Positions 49,671 through 59,494 of a stretch of DNA of 64,000 bases are shown here, piece by piece. Every line of letters begins with the position of its first letter. Within the stretch, counting starts at the first letter, position 1. A program made the position numbers and the translations under genes. The notes under the pieces were generated by a model that was not told where the DNA came from, did no database searches, and saw only the letters and a program-made list of their open reading frames with translations. Origin of the DNA: Salmonella enterica subsp. enterica serovar Choleraesuis. GTDB lineage: Bacteria > Pseudomonadota > Gammaproteobacteria > Enterobacterales > Enterobacteriaceae. The DNA lies in contig AP025685.1 of assembly GCA_022846635.1 (NCBI GenBank), positions 2,914,001-2,978,000 of the forward strand, written 5' to 3'.

Positions 49671-50201
49671 ATGGCCATCGTAGGCATTTTTTTCGGCAGC
49701 GATACCGGCAACACTGAAAATATCGCAAAAATGATTCAGAAACAGCTTGGTAAAGATGTGGCTGAAGTTCACGATATTGCAAAAAGCAGCAAAGAAGACC
49801 TGGCTGGCTTCGACATTCTGCTGCTGGGCATTCCAACCTGGTACTACGGTGAAGCTCAGTGCGACTGGGACGATTTCTTCCCATCTCTGGAAGAAGTTGA
49901 TTTCACCGGTAAGCTGGTCGCTCTGTTCGGCTGCGGCGATCAGGAAGATTACGCTGAGTACTTCTGCGATGCGCTGGGTACTATCCGCGATATCGTTGAG
50001 CCTCGCGGCGCAACCATCGTTGGCCACTGGCCAACCGCCGGTTACCACTTCGAAGCATCCAAAGGCACCATTGACGACGACCATTTTGTAGGTCTTGCTA
50101 TTGATGAAGATCGCCAGCCGGAGCTGACTAACGAACGCGTTGAGAAATGGGTTAAGCAGATCACTGAAGAACTTAATCTGGCTGATATTATCAACGCCTG
50201 A
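49671..50201 (+). CDS. fldA: Flavodoxin 1
   Basis: FldA is an essential FMN electron carrier for biotin, methionine and isoprenoid synthesis and for radical-enzyme activation. The protein is 176 residues, as in E. coli. The phosphate loop is SDTGNTE near residue 11, and the FMN-stacking residues lie in PTWYYGEAQCDWDD and GCGDQEDYAEYFCDALG. It is between ybfE and fur, as in E. coli. Confidence 0.98.
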   Translation: MAIVGIFFGSDTGNTENIAKMIQKQLGKDVAEVHDIAKSSKEDLAGFDILLLGIPTWYYGEAQCDWDDFFPSLEEVDFTGKLVALFGCGDQEDYAEYFCDALGTIRDIVEPRGATIVGHWPTAGYHFEASKGTIDDDHFVGLAIDEDRQPELTNERVEKWVKQITEELNLADIINA

Positions 50202-50207
50202 TGATGA

Positions 50208-50227
50208 GGCGCCGGATAGCCGGCGCC
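50208..50227 (+). terminator. Hairpin after fldA
   Basis: GGCGCCGG-ATAG-CCGGCGCC begins 6 bases after the fldA stop and can be extended by ATGATGA/CTATCAT. There is no T run, so termination may be partial and allow fldA-fur readthrough. Confidence 0.55.
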
Positions 50228-50363
50228 CTATCATTGCTTATAACTATAAATTTAATCGACACAATTTTTTAACTTTTGCTGACTTACCTGTACAATGCAG
50301 TCTGGAAAATCATAGTAGAGTGAATAACGGGCTAAATGCTTCCGCCCGGCATTCACCAAATTA

Positions 50364-50404
50364 GAATGATTGTCGTTTTCATTTGCGCGACAGAGTTCTA
50401 TAAT
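50364..50404 (+). promoter_or_regulatory. fur promoter with Fur-box-like sequence
   Basis: TTTTCA (50376-50381), 17 bases and a perfect TATAAT (50399-50404) form a strong promoter. AATGATTGTCGTTTTCATT (50365-50383) overlaps the -35 and resembles a Fur box, which fits autoregulation of fur as known in E. coli. Confidence 0.65.
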
Positions 50405-50482
50405 AAGCCGCATTCACCTGAGCACCAATTTTTGGCCACTCGCGCGGTGCCCCTTCAAAGTAACAGGACAATATCCGCATGA
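50366..50482 (+). CDS. uof: Possible uof leader ORF coupled to fur
   Basis: This open frame of 38 codons starts ATGATTGTCGTTTTC and ends in GCATGA, where the TGA overlaps the fur ATG. In E. coli an upstream ORF of 28 codons (uof) is translationally coupled to fur and is the target of the sRNA RyhB. The overlap and frame are seen. The true start is uncertain because the ATG at 50366 lies upstream of the TATAAT promoter. On a transcript from that promoter only TTG (50432) or GTG (50447) starts would be available, while the ATG is usable on a fldA readthrough transcript. Confidence 0.4.
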   Translation: MIVVFICATEFYNKPHSPEHQFLATRAVPLQSNRTISA

Positions 50483-50931
50483 CCGACAACAATACAGCAC
50501 TTAAGAAAGCTGGCCTGAAAGTAACCCTTCCACGGTTAAAGATTCTGGAAGTGCTGCAGGAGCCGGACAACCATCACGTCAGCGCGGAAGATCTCTACAA
50601 GCGTCTTATCGATATGGGCGAAGAGATCGGCCTGGCTACCGTTTATCGCGTTTTAAACCAGTTCGATGATGCGGGGATCGTTACCCGCCACAACTTCGAA
50701 GGCGGTAAATCCGTTTTTGAATTAACCCAGCAGCACCATCACGATCATCTGATCTGCCTCGACTGCGGGAAAGTTATCGAATTTAGCGATGATTCTATCG
50801 AATCACGTCAGCGGGAGATTGCCGCTAAACACGGTATTCGCCTGACTAACCACAGCCTCTATCTGTATGGCCACTGCGCCGAGGGAGACTGCCGTGAAGA
50901 TGAAACTTACCACGAGCCCGCAGGTAAATAA
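50479..50931 (+). CDS. fur: Ferric uptake regulator Fur
   Basis: Fur is the Fe2+-dependent repressor of iron uptake. The protein is 150 residues (E. coli 148). The winged helix covers about 1-80 (KKAGLKVTLPRLKILEVLQ, TVYRVLNQFDDAGIV). Metal sites lie in HHHDHLICLDCGKVIEF, with the zinc Cys pair, and HSLYLYGHCAEGDC. AACAGGAC precedes the ATG. Confidence 0.98.
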   Translation: MTDNNTALKKAGLKVTLPRLKILEVLQEPDNHHVSAEDLYKRLIDMGEEIGLATVYRVLNQFDDAGIVTRHNFEGGKSVFELTQQHHHDHLICLDCGKVIEFSDDSIESRQREIAAKHGIRLTNHSLYLYGHCAEGDCREDETYHEPAGK

Positions 50932-50956
50932 GTCTGCCCCAGGTTGCTCCAGATAG

Positions 50957-50985
50957 AAAAAACGCCGCTATAAGCGGCGTTTTTT
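50957..50985. terminator. Bidirectional terminator between fur and glnS
   Basis: AAAAAACGCCGCT and AGCGGCGTTTTTT form a stem around ATA between convergent fur and glnS. Confidence 0.9.
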
Positions 50986-51002
50986 ATGGCTGAAAACCTG
51001 GC

Positions 51003-52670
51003 TTATGCCCCGGTTTTAGTCCAGGTATCGCGCAGACCAACGGTGCGGTTAAATACCGGCAGCTCTTCGGTCGCATAGCGGCTGTCGAGGCAGAAATAAC
51101 CTTCACGTTCGAACTGATAAGCTTTACCCGCTTCAGCGCTTTTCAGGCCAGGTTCGGCAAAGCCACGCTTGATCACCAGAGACTCTGGGTTCAAGGTGCT
51201 GAGGAAGTCTTCAGCGGCAGCCGGGTTAGGTACGCTGAACAGGCGATCGTAAACGCGGAATTCAACCGGCAGCGCGTGGGATGCGCTTACCCAATGAATA
51301 ACGCCTTTCACCTTGCGGCCATCGGCCGGATCTTTGCTCAAAGTGTCAGCGTCATAGGAGCAGTAAATAGTGGTGATTTCACCCTCTGCATCCTTCTCTA
51401 CGCGCTCGGCTTTGATGACGTAAGCGTTACGCAGACGTACTTCTTTACCCAGCACCAGACGCTTGTACTGCTTGTTAGCTTCTTCACGGAAGTCAGCACG
51501 ATCGATCCAAATCTCACCGCTAAACGGTACTTCACGGCTGCCCATCTCTGGATTATTTGGATGGTTAGGCATGGTAACGATTTCGCTTGCGCCCTGTGGG
51601 TAGTTTTCGATAACCAGTTTGACCGGGTCGATAACCGCCATGGCGCGCGGGGCGTTTTCATTCAGATCGTCGCGGATGCAGGATTCCAGAGAAGCCATTT
51701 CAACGGTGTTGTCCTGCTTAGTCACGCCAATGCGTTTGCAGAACTCACGAATAGCAGCAGCGGTGTAACCGCGACGACGCAGACCGGAAATGGTCGGCAT
51801 ACGCGGGTCATCCCAGCCTTCAACGTGGTTATCAGTCACCAGCAGGTTCAGCTTACGCTTGGACATCACGGTATATTCGAGATTCAGACGCGAGAATTCA
51901 TACTGACGCGGGTGAGTCTCAATGGAGATATTATCCAGTACCCAGTCATACAGACGGCGGTTATCCTGGAACTCCAGCGTACACAGTGAGTGGGTAATCC
52001 CTTCCAGCGCATCGCTAATGCAGTGAGTAAAGTCGTACATCGGATAGATGCACCACTTGTTGCCGGTCTGATGATGCTCAGCAAACTTAATGCGATACAG
52101 CACCGGATCGCGCATCACCATAAATGGAGAAGCCATGTCGATTTTGGCACGCAGACAGGCAGTACCTTCAGCAAAACCACCGCTGCGCATTTTTTCAAAC
52201 AATGCCAGGTTTTCTTCCACGCTGCGATCGCGATAAGGGCTGTTTTTACCGGCTTCGGTCAGCGTACCGCGGTATTCACGGATCTGCTCAGGCGTCAGCT
52301 CGTCAACATATGCCAGGCCTTTATTAATCAGCTCCTGCGCATACTGGAATAAGGTGTCGAAATAGTCTGAGGAGTAGTGAATATCACCAGCCCACTGGAA
52401 ACCCAGCCATTGCACATCGTGCTTAATGGACTCAACGTATTCGATATCTTCTTTTGCCGGGTTGGTGTCATCAAAGCGCAGGTTACAGGTGCCCTGATAA
52501 TCCTTCGCGATACCAAAGTTCAGGCAAATAGATTTCGCATGGCCAATATGCAGATAACCATTTGGCTCAGGCGGAAAACGGGTGCAAACGCTATTGTGTT
52601 TGCCGGACGCCAGATCTTCATCGATTATCTGACGAATAAAGTTACTTGGGCGGGCTTCAGCCTCACTCAT
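51003..52670 (-). CDS. glnS: Glutaminyl-tRNA synthetase
   Basis: GlnS charges tRNA-Gln. The protein is 555 residues (E. coli 554). The class I signatures are [13 protein letters not shown] and MSKRK ([12 protein letters not shown]); the anticodon-binding beta-barrels follow from about 340. In E. coli chiP and chiQ separate fur from glnS; here glnS follows fur with only a terminator between. It lies downstream of nagE with its own upstream region of 160 bases. Confidence 0.98.
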   Translation of the reverse strand: MSEAEARPSNFIRQIIDEDLASGKHNSVCTRFPPEPNGYLHIGHAKSICLNFGIAKDYQGTCNLRFDDTNPAKEDIEYVESIKHDVQWLGFQWAGDIHYSSDYFDTLFQYAQELINKGLAYVDELTPEQIREYRGTLTEAGKNSPYRDRSVEENLALFEKMRSGGFAEGTACLRAKIDMASPFMVMRDPVLYRIKFAEHHQTGNKWCIYPMYDFTHCISDALEGITHSLCTLEFQDNRRLYDWVLDNISIETHPRQYEFSRLNLEYTVMSKRKLNLLVTDNHVEGWDDPRMPTISGLRRRGYTAAAIREFCKRIGVTKQDNTVEMASLESCIRDDLNENAPRAMAVIDPVKLVIENYPQGASEIVTMPNHPNNPEMGSREVPFSGEIWIDRADFREEANKQYKRLVLGKEVRLRNAYVIKAERVEKDAEGEITTIYCSYDADTLSKDPADGRKVKGVIHWVSASHALPVEFRVYDRLFSVPNPAAAEDFLSTLNPESLVIKRGFAEPGLKSAEAGKAYQFEREGYFCLDSRYATEELPVFNRTVGLRDTWTKTGA

Positions 52671-52775
52671 CGCAGGATCCTCACAGCATTTAATTCGGAT
52701 AACGGCGTATGATCTTATAAGCCGCCTCCAGACACAACCCTTTTAGTTGCGGAAAGTCTGCGGATATTACGTCAT

Positions 52776-52808
52776 AAAAAAAGCGGCGGGGATAACCCCA
52801 CCGCTTTT
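52776..52808 (-). terminator. Rho-independent terminator of nagE
   Basis: On the minus strand AAAAGCGGTGGGG-TTAT-CCCCGCCGCTTTTTTT, a long stem with one G-T mismatch and a T run, 26 bases after the nagE stop. Confidence 0.88.
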
Positions 52809-52833
52809 CGCGTTATGCATGAATCAATGACGC

Positions 52834-54873
52834 TTATTTGCTATTAATTTCATACAGCGGCGTTTGACCGGCAATAACCTGACCGCTGGCCTGAATAGTC
52901 AGACCGGCATAATCATCGCTATTGCTGCATACTACCGGGCTAATCATAGAACGCGCGTTGGCATTCAGATAATCCAGATCCATTTCCAGTATTGGAGTAC
53001 CGGCTTCTACTTCAGCCCCCTCTTCCACCAGACGGGTAAAGCCCTGGCCATTTAGCGCCACGGTATCGATACCCATATGAACCACGATTTCAGCGCCTTT
53101 CTCGGTTTCCAGGCAGAATGCGTGGTTAGTATTGAAGATCTTGACGATAGTGCCTGCGGCTGGAGAAACCACCAGCTTATCGGTTGGTTTAATAGCCACG
53201 CCATCGCCTACCGCTTTGCTGGCAAATGCTTCATCCGGCACATTTTCAATCGCGACAACTTCACCGGTGACCGGAGCCACCAGCGCAGCTACGGTGGATT
53301 TAACCGCCGCAGGAGCCGCTGGCGCGGATGCAGTCGCAGCCGGGGCAGGTGCTGCCTCTGCCGGTGCGGACGCCGCTGCGGCTACCGGACCCGTGGTGTG
53401 CATCGCATTGGCGATTTTCTCAGCCACGAAGCCGACAATAATCTGCACGCTGGTTTTGTTCAGACGGATAACACCGCTGGCACCCAGGCGTTTAGCCATA
53501 GCATCGTTAACGACCGAAGAGTCTTTTACCGTCAGACGCAGACGGGTGATACAGGCATCGATACCGGTCAGGTTATCGGAACCGCCCACCGCGGCAATAT
53601 ACTGACGCGCCAGCTCGCTAACATCCTGCTGTTCTGGTTTGCCACCGCTCACGTTCTGATCTTCACCATCCGCTTCGCTACCGGCAACTGCCAGTTCACG
53701 ACCCGGAGTCATCAGATTGAATTTGGTGATAGTGAAACGGAACACCAGATAGTAGATGGCAAAGAACACCAGGCCCTGAGGAATCAGCATGTACCAGTGG
53801 GTCGCCAGCGGGTTGCGAGACGACAGCACCATATCAACCAGACCTGCGCTGAAGCCGAAGCCGGAAATCCACTGCATAGATGCAGCGATGAACACAGAAA
53901 TACCGGTCAGGAAGGCGTGGATAACGTACAGTACCGGCGCCACAAACATGAAGGAGAATTCCAGAGGCTCGGTGATACCGGTGAAGAACGCAGCAAAAGC
54001 AGCGGCCATCATAATACCGGCGACTTTTGCTTTATTCTCTGGACGAGCGCACTGGTAAATCGCCAGCGCCGCACCCGGCAGGCCGAACATCATGATTGGG
54101 AAGAAGCCAGCCTGATAGCGACCGGTGATCCCAACAACCGCTTTCCCGTCAGCGATAGACTGAGCGCCGCCGAGGAAATTAGGGATATCGTTAATGCCCG
54201 CAACGTCGAACCAGAATACGGAGTTCAGCGCGTGGTGCAGACCCACCGGTATCAGCAGACGGTTAAAGAACGCATACACGCCCGCGCCCGCAGAACCCAT
54301 AGTCTGGATGTGCTCACCAAAAGTCACCAGGCCGTTAAAGATAATTGGCCAGATGTACATCATGATGAAGGCAACAATGATCATCACAAATGAAGTGAGG
54401 ATCGGCACCAGGCGACGACCGCTGAAGAAGGAAAGCGCTTTTGGCAGCTCAACAGAACTGAAGCGGTTATAGAGCTCGGCGGAAATAATACCGACCAGAA
54501 TACCAATGAACTGGTTCTGAATTTTACCGAATGCCGCAGGAACCTGGTCTGCCGGGATCTTTTGAATCATGGCAACGGCTGCTGGCGAGCAGAGTGTAGT
54601 TAAAACCAGGAATCCGACAAAACCGGTCAGCGCCGCAGCGCCGTCTTTATCTTTTGACATACCGTATGCAACGCCGATGGCGAACAGTACGGACATATTA
54701 TCGATAATAGCGGAGCCAGATTTAATGAAGAAAGCAGCGAGCGCGTTTTCGCCACCCCAGCCAACCGGGTCAATCCAGTAGCCGACCCCCATTAATATTG
54801 CTGCGGCAGGTAGCGTCGCTACCGGCACCATCAGCGCGCGTCCTACTCGTTGTAAATAACCTAGAATGCTCAC
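52834..54873 (-). CDS. nagE: PTS N-acetylglucosamine transporter, IICBA component
   Basis: NagE imports and phosphorylates N-acetylglucosamine. The protein is 679 residues against 648 in E. coli. Residues about 1-370 are the membrane IIC domain (GYLQRVGRALMVPVATLPAAAILMG; PVGLHHALNSVFWFD; GITEPLEFSFMF). About 405-480 is IIB with Cys in GIDACITRLRL. IIA is C-terminal with the phospho-His in EIVVHMGIDTVAL. The extra length is mostly linker: an acidic stretch before IIB and a long Ala/Pro run (about residues 495-530) between IIB and IIA. Divergent from nagBAC-umpH. Confidence 0.97.
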   Translation of the reverse strand: MSILGYLQRVGRALMVPVATLPAAAILMGVGYWIDPVGWGGENALAAFFIKSGSAIIDNMSVLFAIGVAYGMSKDKDGAAALTGFVGFLVLTTLCSPAAVAMIQKIPADQVPAAFGKIQNQFIGILVGIISAELYNRFSSVELPKALSFFSGRRLVPILTSFVMIIVAFIMMYIWPIIFNGLVTFGEHIQTMGSAGAGVYAFFNRLLIPVGLHHALNSVFWFDVAGINDIPNFLGGAQSIADGKAVVGITGRYQAGFFPIMMFGLPGAALAIYQCARPENKAKVAGIMMAAAFAAFFTGITEPLEFSFMFVAPVLYVIHAFLTGISVFIAASMQWISGFGFSAGLVDMVLSSRNPLATHWYMLIPQGLVFFAIYYLVFRFTITKFNLMTPGRELAVAGSEADGEDQNVSGGKPEQQDVSELARQYIAAVGGSDNLTGIDACITRLRLTVKDSSVVNDAMAKRLGASGVIRLNKTSVQIIVGFVAEKIANAMHTTGPVAAAASAPAEAAPAPAATASAPAAPAAVKSTVAALVAPVTGEVVAIENVPDEAFASKAVGDGVAIKPTDKLVVSPAAGTIVKIFNTNHAFCLETEKGAEIVVHMGIDTVALNGQGFTRLVEEGAEVEAGTPILEMDLDYLNANARSMISPVVCSNSDDYAGLTIQASGQVIAGQTPLYEINSK

Positions 54874-55194
54874 GTTATTCCCCCTATGCGGCCCTGTTCA
54901 GGCTCTTTCTGAGCAGTATTTTTTCAATGTGGCAACCACAAGTGATTTAAAGCCGTATTTATACTCGTGTGGCAGTGTGTGGAAAATTAATTCGTCTCGC
55001 AAATTAAACCGGGTCTGTTTGTGATAACTATCACCAAATACCCATCTGTCACCCCTTATCTACTGGCTATCACCAAAAACTTATTTTATGATGCGAAAAA
55101 TCATATCGGCGACGATTCTCGCATTAATTTGGTTTACGCTTGTAAGATCCTCTCCGACCATATCCGATTACATAATAATTTCACGAGGTGAATG
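54874..55194. promoter_or_regulatory. Divergent nagE-nagB control region with NagC and CRP sites
   Basis: TTAATTCG-TCTCG-CAAATTAA (54987-55007) is a palindrome like the NagC operator. Near the nagB end, TTATTTTATGATGCGAAAAATCATA (55081-55105) is a second candidate. Two operators permit the NagC loop known in E. coli. Between them TGTGA-TAACTA-TCACC (55020-55035) is a near-perfect CRP site. Repression by NagC without GlcNAc-6-phosphate and activation by CRP are the established logic. Confidence 0.7.
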
Positions 55195-55995
55195 ATGAGA
55201 CTGATTCCACTGAGCACCCCAGAACTGGTAGGTAAATGGGCTGCACGCCATATTGTTAACCGCATTAATGCCTTTAACCCAACGGCTGACCGCCCATTCG
55301 TCCTGGGCCTGCCTACCGGCGGTACTCCAATGGAAGCGTACAAAGCGCTGGTCGCCATGCATAAAGAAGGCCTGGTAAGCTTTAAAAACGTCGTCACCTT
55401 TAATATGGATGAATATGTTGGCCTTCCGAAGGATCATCCGGAGAGCTACCATAGCTTCATGCATCGTAATTTCTTTGACCACGTCGATATTCCAGCAGAA
55501 AACATTAACTTACTGAATGGAAATGCACCGGATATCGACGCGGAATGCCGCCGCTATGAAGAGAAAATCCGCGCTTACGGCAAAATTCACCTGTTCATGG
55601 GTGGCGTAGGTAACGACGGTCATATCGCATTTAACGAACCAGCTTCTTCTCTGGCTTCCCGCACTCGTATCAAAACGCTGACCCACGACACTCGGGTTGC
55701 GAATTCTCGCTTCTTTGGCGGCGATGTCAACCAGGTACCAAAATATGCGCTTACCGTTGGCGTGGGTACTCTGATGGATGCCGAAGAGGTTATGATCCTG
55801 GTTCTTGGCCATGTTAAAGCTCAGGCTTTGCAGGCTGCAGTTGAAGGCAACGTAAACCATATGTGGACAATCAGCTGCCTGCAGCTGCATCCGAAAGCCG
55901 TCATGGTATGCGACGAGCCATCCACTATGGAGCTGAAAGTGAAGACATTAAAATACTTCAGCGAGCTGGAAGCAGAAAACATTAAAGGTCTTTAA
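55195..55995 (+). CDS. nagB: Glucosamine-6-phosphate deaminase
   Basis: NagB converts glucosamine 6-phosphate to fructose 6-phosphate and ammonia, allosterically activated by GlcNAc-6-phosphate. The protein is 266 residues, as in E. coli, when started at the second of two adjacent ATGs ([19 protein letters not shown]). Motifs include [32 protein letters not shown] and the allosteric [15 protein letters not shown] precedes it. Confidence 0.97.
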   Translation: MRLIPLSTPELVGKWAARHIVNRINAFNPTADRPFVLGLPTGGTPMEAYKALVAMHKEGLVSFKNVVTFNMDEYVGLPKDHPESYHSFMHRNFFDHVDIPAENINLLNGNAPDIDAECRRYEEKIRAYGKIHLFMGGVGNDGHIAFNEPASSLASRTRIKTLTHDTRVANSRFFGGDVNQVPKYALTVGVGTLMDAEEVMILVLGHVKAQALQAAVEGNVNHMWTISCLQLHPKAVMVCDEPSTMELKVKTLKYFSELEAENIKGL

Positions 55996-56019
55996 GTTAA
56001 GGTGAAACCCGGGGGCAAT

Positions 56020-57171
56020 ATGTACGCACTGACAAACGGTCGGATTTATTCTGGTTACGACGTTCTGAATGACCACGCAGTCATTATCGCCGATGGCCTG
56101 ATTCAGCAAATCTGCACAATGGATCAACTTCCAGCAGGAATCGAGCAACGGGACGTGGCTGGTGCCATCATCGCCCCTGGTTTTATCGACGTACAGCTTA
56201 ACGGCTGCGGCGGCGTACAGTTCAACGACACCGCAGAAGCGGTAAGCGTGGAAACGCTGGAAATTATGCAGCGCGCCAATGAAAAATCTGGCTGCACCAG
56301 CTACCTGCCAACGCTGATTACCTGTAGCGACGAACTAATGATGCAAGGGGTTCGCGTTATGCGCGAATACCTGGCTAAATATCAAAACCAGGCGCTGGGC
56401 CTGCACCTGGAAGGGCCATGGCTCAACCCGGTTAAGAAAGGTACCCACAACCCGGCCTTTATCCGTAAACCGGAAGCCAAACTGGTTGATTTCCTGTGTG
56501 CCAATGCCGATGTGATTACCAAAATCACCCTGGCTCCAGAAATGGTAGACCCGGCCGTTATCCGCCAGCTTACCGCTGCGGGTATTGTGGTTTCCGCCGG
56601 TCACTCTAATGCCACGCTGGAAGAGGCTAAAATTGGCTTCCGCGCAGGTATTGGCTTTGCCACTCATTTATATAACGCCATGCCATATATCTCTGGCCGT
56701 GAGCCTGGCCTGGCTGGCGCTATTTTTGACGAACCAGACCTGCACTGCGGCGTTATCGCCGACGGGCTGCACGTCAGCTTTGCCAACATCCGTAATGCCA
56801 AGCGCCTGAAAGGTGAAAAACTTTGCCTTGTGACCGACGCCACGGCAGCAGCAGGCGCAACGATAGATAAATTTATTTTTGCTGGCAAAACAATATACTA
56901 TCGCAACGGCCTGTGCGTAGATGAAAATGGAACCTTAAGCGGCTCATCACTCACCATGATTGAAGGTGTTCGCAATCTGGTAGAAGAAGTGCACATCTCT
57001 CTTGATGAAGCGCTGCGCATGGCAACACTCTATCCGGCACGCGCTATGGGCATAACGGATAAATTAGGTACCCTGGAAGCAGGTAAGGTTGCGAACCTCA
57101 CCGTGTTTAGCCGGGATTATCAGATCAAGAAGACCATCGTTAACGGTAACGAGGTCGTCAGCAACGGATAA
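56020..57171 (+). CDS. nagA: N-acetylglucosamine-6-phosphate deacetylase
   Basis: NagA deacetylates GlcNAc-6-phosphate to glucosamine 6-phosphate, removing the NagC inducer. The protein is 383 residues (E. coli 382) from [16 protein letters not shown] at 56020; an ATG at 56002 adds six unconserved residues. Metal and active-site motifs are [28 protein letters not shown] and [11 protein letters not shown]. It lies 24 bases after nagB and 5 bases before nagC. Confidence 0.96.
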   Translation: MYALTNGRIYSGYDVLNDHAVIIADGLIQQICTMDQLPAGIEQRDVAGAIIAPGFIDVQLNGCGGVQFNDTAEAVSVETLEIMQRANEKSGCTSYLPTLITCSDELMMQGVRVMREYLAKYQNQALGLHLEGPWLNPVKKGTHNPAFIRKPEAKLVDFLCANADVITKITLAPEMVDPAVIRQLTAAGIVVSAGHSNATLEEAKIGFRAGIGFATHLYNAMPYISGREPGLAGAIFDEPDLHCGVIADGLHVSFANIRNAKRLKGEKLCLVTDATAAAGATIDKFIFAGKTIYYRNGLCVDENGTLSGSSLTMIEGVRNLVEEVHISLDEALRMATLYPARAMGITDKLGTLEAGKVANLTVFSRDYQIKKTIVNGNEVVSNG

Positions 57172-57176
57172 AAAGA

Positions 57177-58397
57177 ATGACAACTGGCGGGCAGGGACAA
57201 ATAGGCAACGTAGATCTGGTCAAACAGCTTAACAGCGCGGCGGTTTACCGCCTTATAGACCAACAAGGCCCCATCTCCCGGATCCAGATAGCTGAGCTTA
57301 GCCAGCTCGCTCCCGCCAGTGTCACAAAAATTACCCGCCAGCTGATTGAACGCGGCCTTATCCGCGAAGTCGATCAGCAGGCTTCTACCGGCGGACGGCG
57401 CGCTATCTCTATCGTGACTGAAACCCGCCAGTTTCAGGCCATTGGCGTCCGCCTTGGTCGTTATGACGCCACCATCACCCTGTTCGATCTGAGCGCCAAA
57501 GCGCTGAGTGAGGATCACTACCCTCTGCCGCAGCGTAATCAGCAAGAGCTGGAACAAGCGCTGATGGAAGCACTGGCTCACTTTATTGCCACCCACCAGC
57601 GAAAAATCCGCGAACTGATATCAGTTTCTGTCGTAGTTCCAGGTCTGGTCGATTCCGATGCTGGCGTCGTTAACTATATGCCGCATATGCCGGTGAGCGA
57701 CTGGCGGCTGGCAGATGCTCTAAAACGCCGCTTCACGTTAACCTGCTTTGTTGGCCACGATATTCGCAGCCTAACACTGGCAGAACATTACTTTGGAACG
57801 ATTCGCGACTGTGACGACGCTATTTTGGTGCGCGTGCACCGGGGTACCGGTGCGGGTATTCTGTCCAGCGGCCAGTTATTTACCGGTCGCAGCGGTAACG
57901 TCGCCGAAATCGGCCATATTCAGGTAGATCCCCTGGGCGAGCGGTGCCACTGCGGAAACTTTGGCTGCCTTGAAACCATTGCCGCCAATGCCGCTATTGA
58001 ACAACGCGCCCGCCAGCTTCTGGCGCAGGGTCATGAAAGCCGCCTTACGCCTGAAGATTGCTCAATTCGCGCTATCTGCCGCGCCGCCAATAAGGGCGAT
58101 GCGCTGGCCTGCGAAATTTTGAGTAACGTTGCCCGCCAGCTTGGTAAAGCCATCGCGGCCGCCATCAACCTGTTTAATCCTCAAAAAGTCGTCATGGCTG
58201 GCGAGATTATGGAGGCGGAGGCCTTAATTCTGCCGGTCATTGGCCGCTGCATCGAAACCCAGGTGCTTAACGCTTTCCGTCACGAGCTGCCTGTGGTGCG
58301 CTCAACGCTTGATGACCGCTCGGCAATCGGTGCTTTTGCGCTGGTTAAGCGTGCTATGCTCAATGGCTCGTTGTTACAGCGCTTATTGGACAACTAA
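57177..58397 (+). CDS. nagC: N-acetylglucosamine repressor NagC
   Basis: NagC is a ROK-family regulator that represses the nag genes and is released by GlcNAc-6-phosphate. The protein is 406 residues, as in E. coli. The N-terminal winged helix has LNSAAVYRLIDQQGPISRIQIAELSQLAPASVTKITRQLI. The ROK domain has HRGTGAGI, EIGHIQVDPLGERCHCGNFGCLETIAA with the zinc Cys cluster. It lies third in nagBAC-umpH. Confidence 0.97.
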   Translation: MTTGGQGQIGNVDLVKQLNSAAVYRLIDQQGPISRIQIAELSQLAPASVTKITRQLIERGLIREVDQQASTGGRRAISIVTETRQFQAIGVRLGRYDATITLFDLSAKALSEDHYPLPQRNQQELEQALMEALAHFIATHQRKIRELISVSVVVPGLVDSDAGVVNYMPHMPVSDWRLADALKRRFTLTCFVGHDIRSLTLAEHYFGTIRDCDDAILVRVHRGTGAGILSSGQLFTGRSGNVAEIGHIQVDPLGERCHCGNFGCLETIAANAAIEQRARQLLAQGHESRLTPEDCSIRAICRAANKGDALACEILSNVARQLGKAIAAAINLFNPQKVVMAGEIMEAEALILPVIGRCIETQVLNAFRHELPVVRSTLDDRSAIGAFALVKRAMLNGSLLQRLLDN

Positions 58398-58450
58398 TCC
58401 CTGCCGGAAGAGCGACTCTTCCCCCTGTTTTCAGAACTGAGTATCTGCCC

Positions 58451-59203
58451 ATGACAATTAAAAATATTATCTGCGATATCGACGGTGTGCTGATGCATGA
58501 CAACGTCGCCGTCCCAGGCGCTGCGGAGTTTATTGCCGGGATCCTCAACCGGGGCATGCCGATGGTCTGCCTGACCAACTACCCTTCACAGACCGGACAG
58601 GATCTGGCGAACCGGTTTGCAGCTGCGGGGATTGATGTACCGGAAAGTCTTTTTTATACCTCAGCCATGGCGACCGCCGATTTTCTGAAGCGCCAGGAAG
58701 GTAAAAAAGCCTATGTTGTCGGCGAAGGCGCACTGATTCACGAACTATATAAAGCGGGCTTTACTATCACTGATATCAACCCTGATTTTGTTATCGTGGG
58801 CGAAACCCGCTCTTACAACTGGGAAATGATGCACAAAGCCGCCTATTTCGTTGCCGGTGGCGCACGCTTTATCGCCACCAACCCGGATACCCATGGCCGC
58901 GGCTTTTATCCCGCCTGCGGCGCGCTGTGCGCCGGGATTGAGAAAATATCCGGTCGCCAGCCGTTTTACGTAGGTAAACCAAGCCCATGGATAGTGCGCG
59001 CCGCGCTGAATAAAATGCAGGCACACTCAGAAGAGACCGTAATTATCGGGGATAACCTGCATACCGATATTCTGGCCGGTTTTCAGGCCGGGCTGGAGAC
59101 CATCCTGGTGCTGTCGGGCGTATCCACTCTTGAAAATATCGACGATATGCCATTCCGCCCTTCATGGATTTACCCTTCAGTCGCAGAAATCGATCTGTTC
59201 TGA
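58451..59203 (+). CDS. umpH: UMP phosphatase (NagD, HAD family)
   Basis: UmpH is a HAD phosphatase that dephosphorylates UMP and related nucleotides and prevents pyrimidine overflow. The protein is 250 residues, as in E. coli. HAD motif I is ICDIDGVLMHD, motif II is VCLTNYPSQTGQ, the Lys is in YVGKPSPWI, and motif IV is VIIGDNLHTDILAG. It is the last gene of the nag operon. Confidence 0.97.
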   Translation: MTIKNIICDIDGVLMHDNVAVPGAAEFIAGILNRGMPMVCLTNYPSQTGQDLANRFAAAGIDVPESLFYTSAMATADFLKRQEGKKAYVVGEGALIHELYKAGFTITDINPDFVIVGETRSYNWEMMHKAAYFVAGGARFIATNPDTHGRGFYPACGALCAGIEKISGRQPFYVGKPSPWIVRAALNKMQAHSEETVIIGDNLHTDILAGFQAGLETILVLSGVSTLENIDDMPFRPSWIYPSVAEIDLF

Positions 59204-59215
59204 TTGGCTGACTAT

Positions 59216-59234
59216 GCTGCCCGCTTCGGGCAGC
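59216..59234 (+). terminator. Hairpin after umpH
   Basis: GCTGCCCG-CTT-CGGGCAGC begins 12 bases after the umpH stop but is followed by ATTGAAAAAA rather than T residues, so termination by it is uncertain. The remaining 260 bases to asnB hold no gene that I can see. Confidence 0.45.
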
Positions 59235-59494
59235 ATTGAAAAAACTTCACCTCATAATGCCACCCAAAGAGCCCTATCTAATAAAAACGCCAAAAAATTG
59301 CTGATTCACTAATTTAGCCGCACGAAAGGTAATCATTTTTCACTAATCAGCAATCCCCACTGCATTATTTATTTTTCAACCGCCAAAAGCCTTGCGCACC
59401 ACCGAGCGATGGGGCATTTTCTTAAACCAGAGAGGCGGCCTAAAGTCGCTGCAAATTACCCTTACTGGCAGGCCCTGCCGTTACGGAGCTATCT

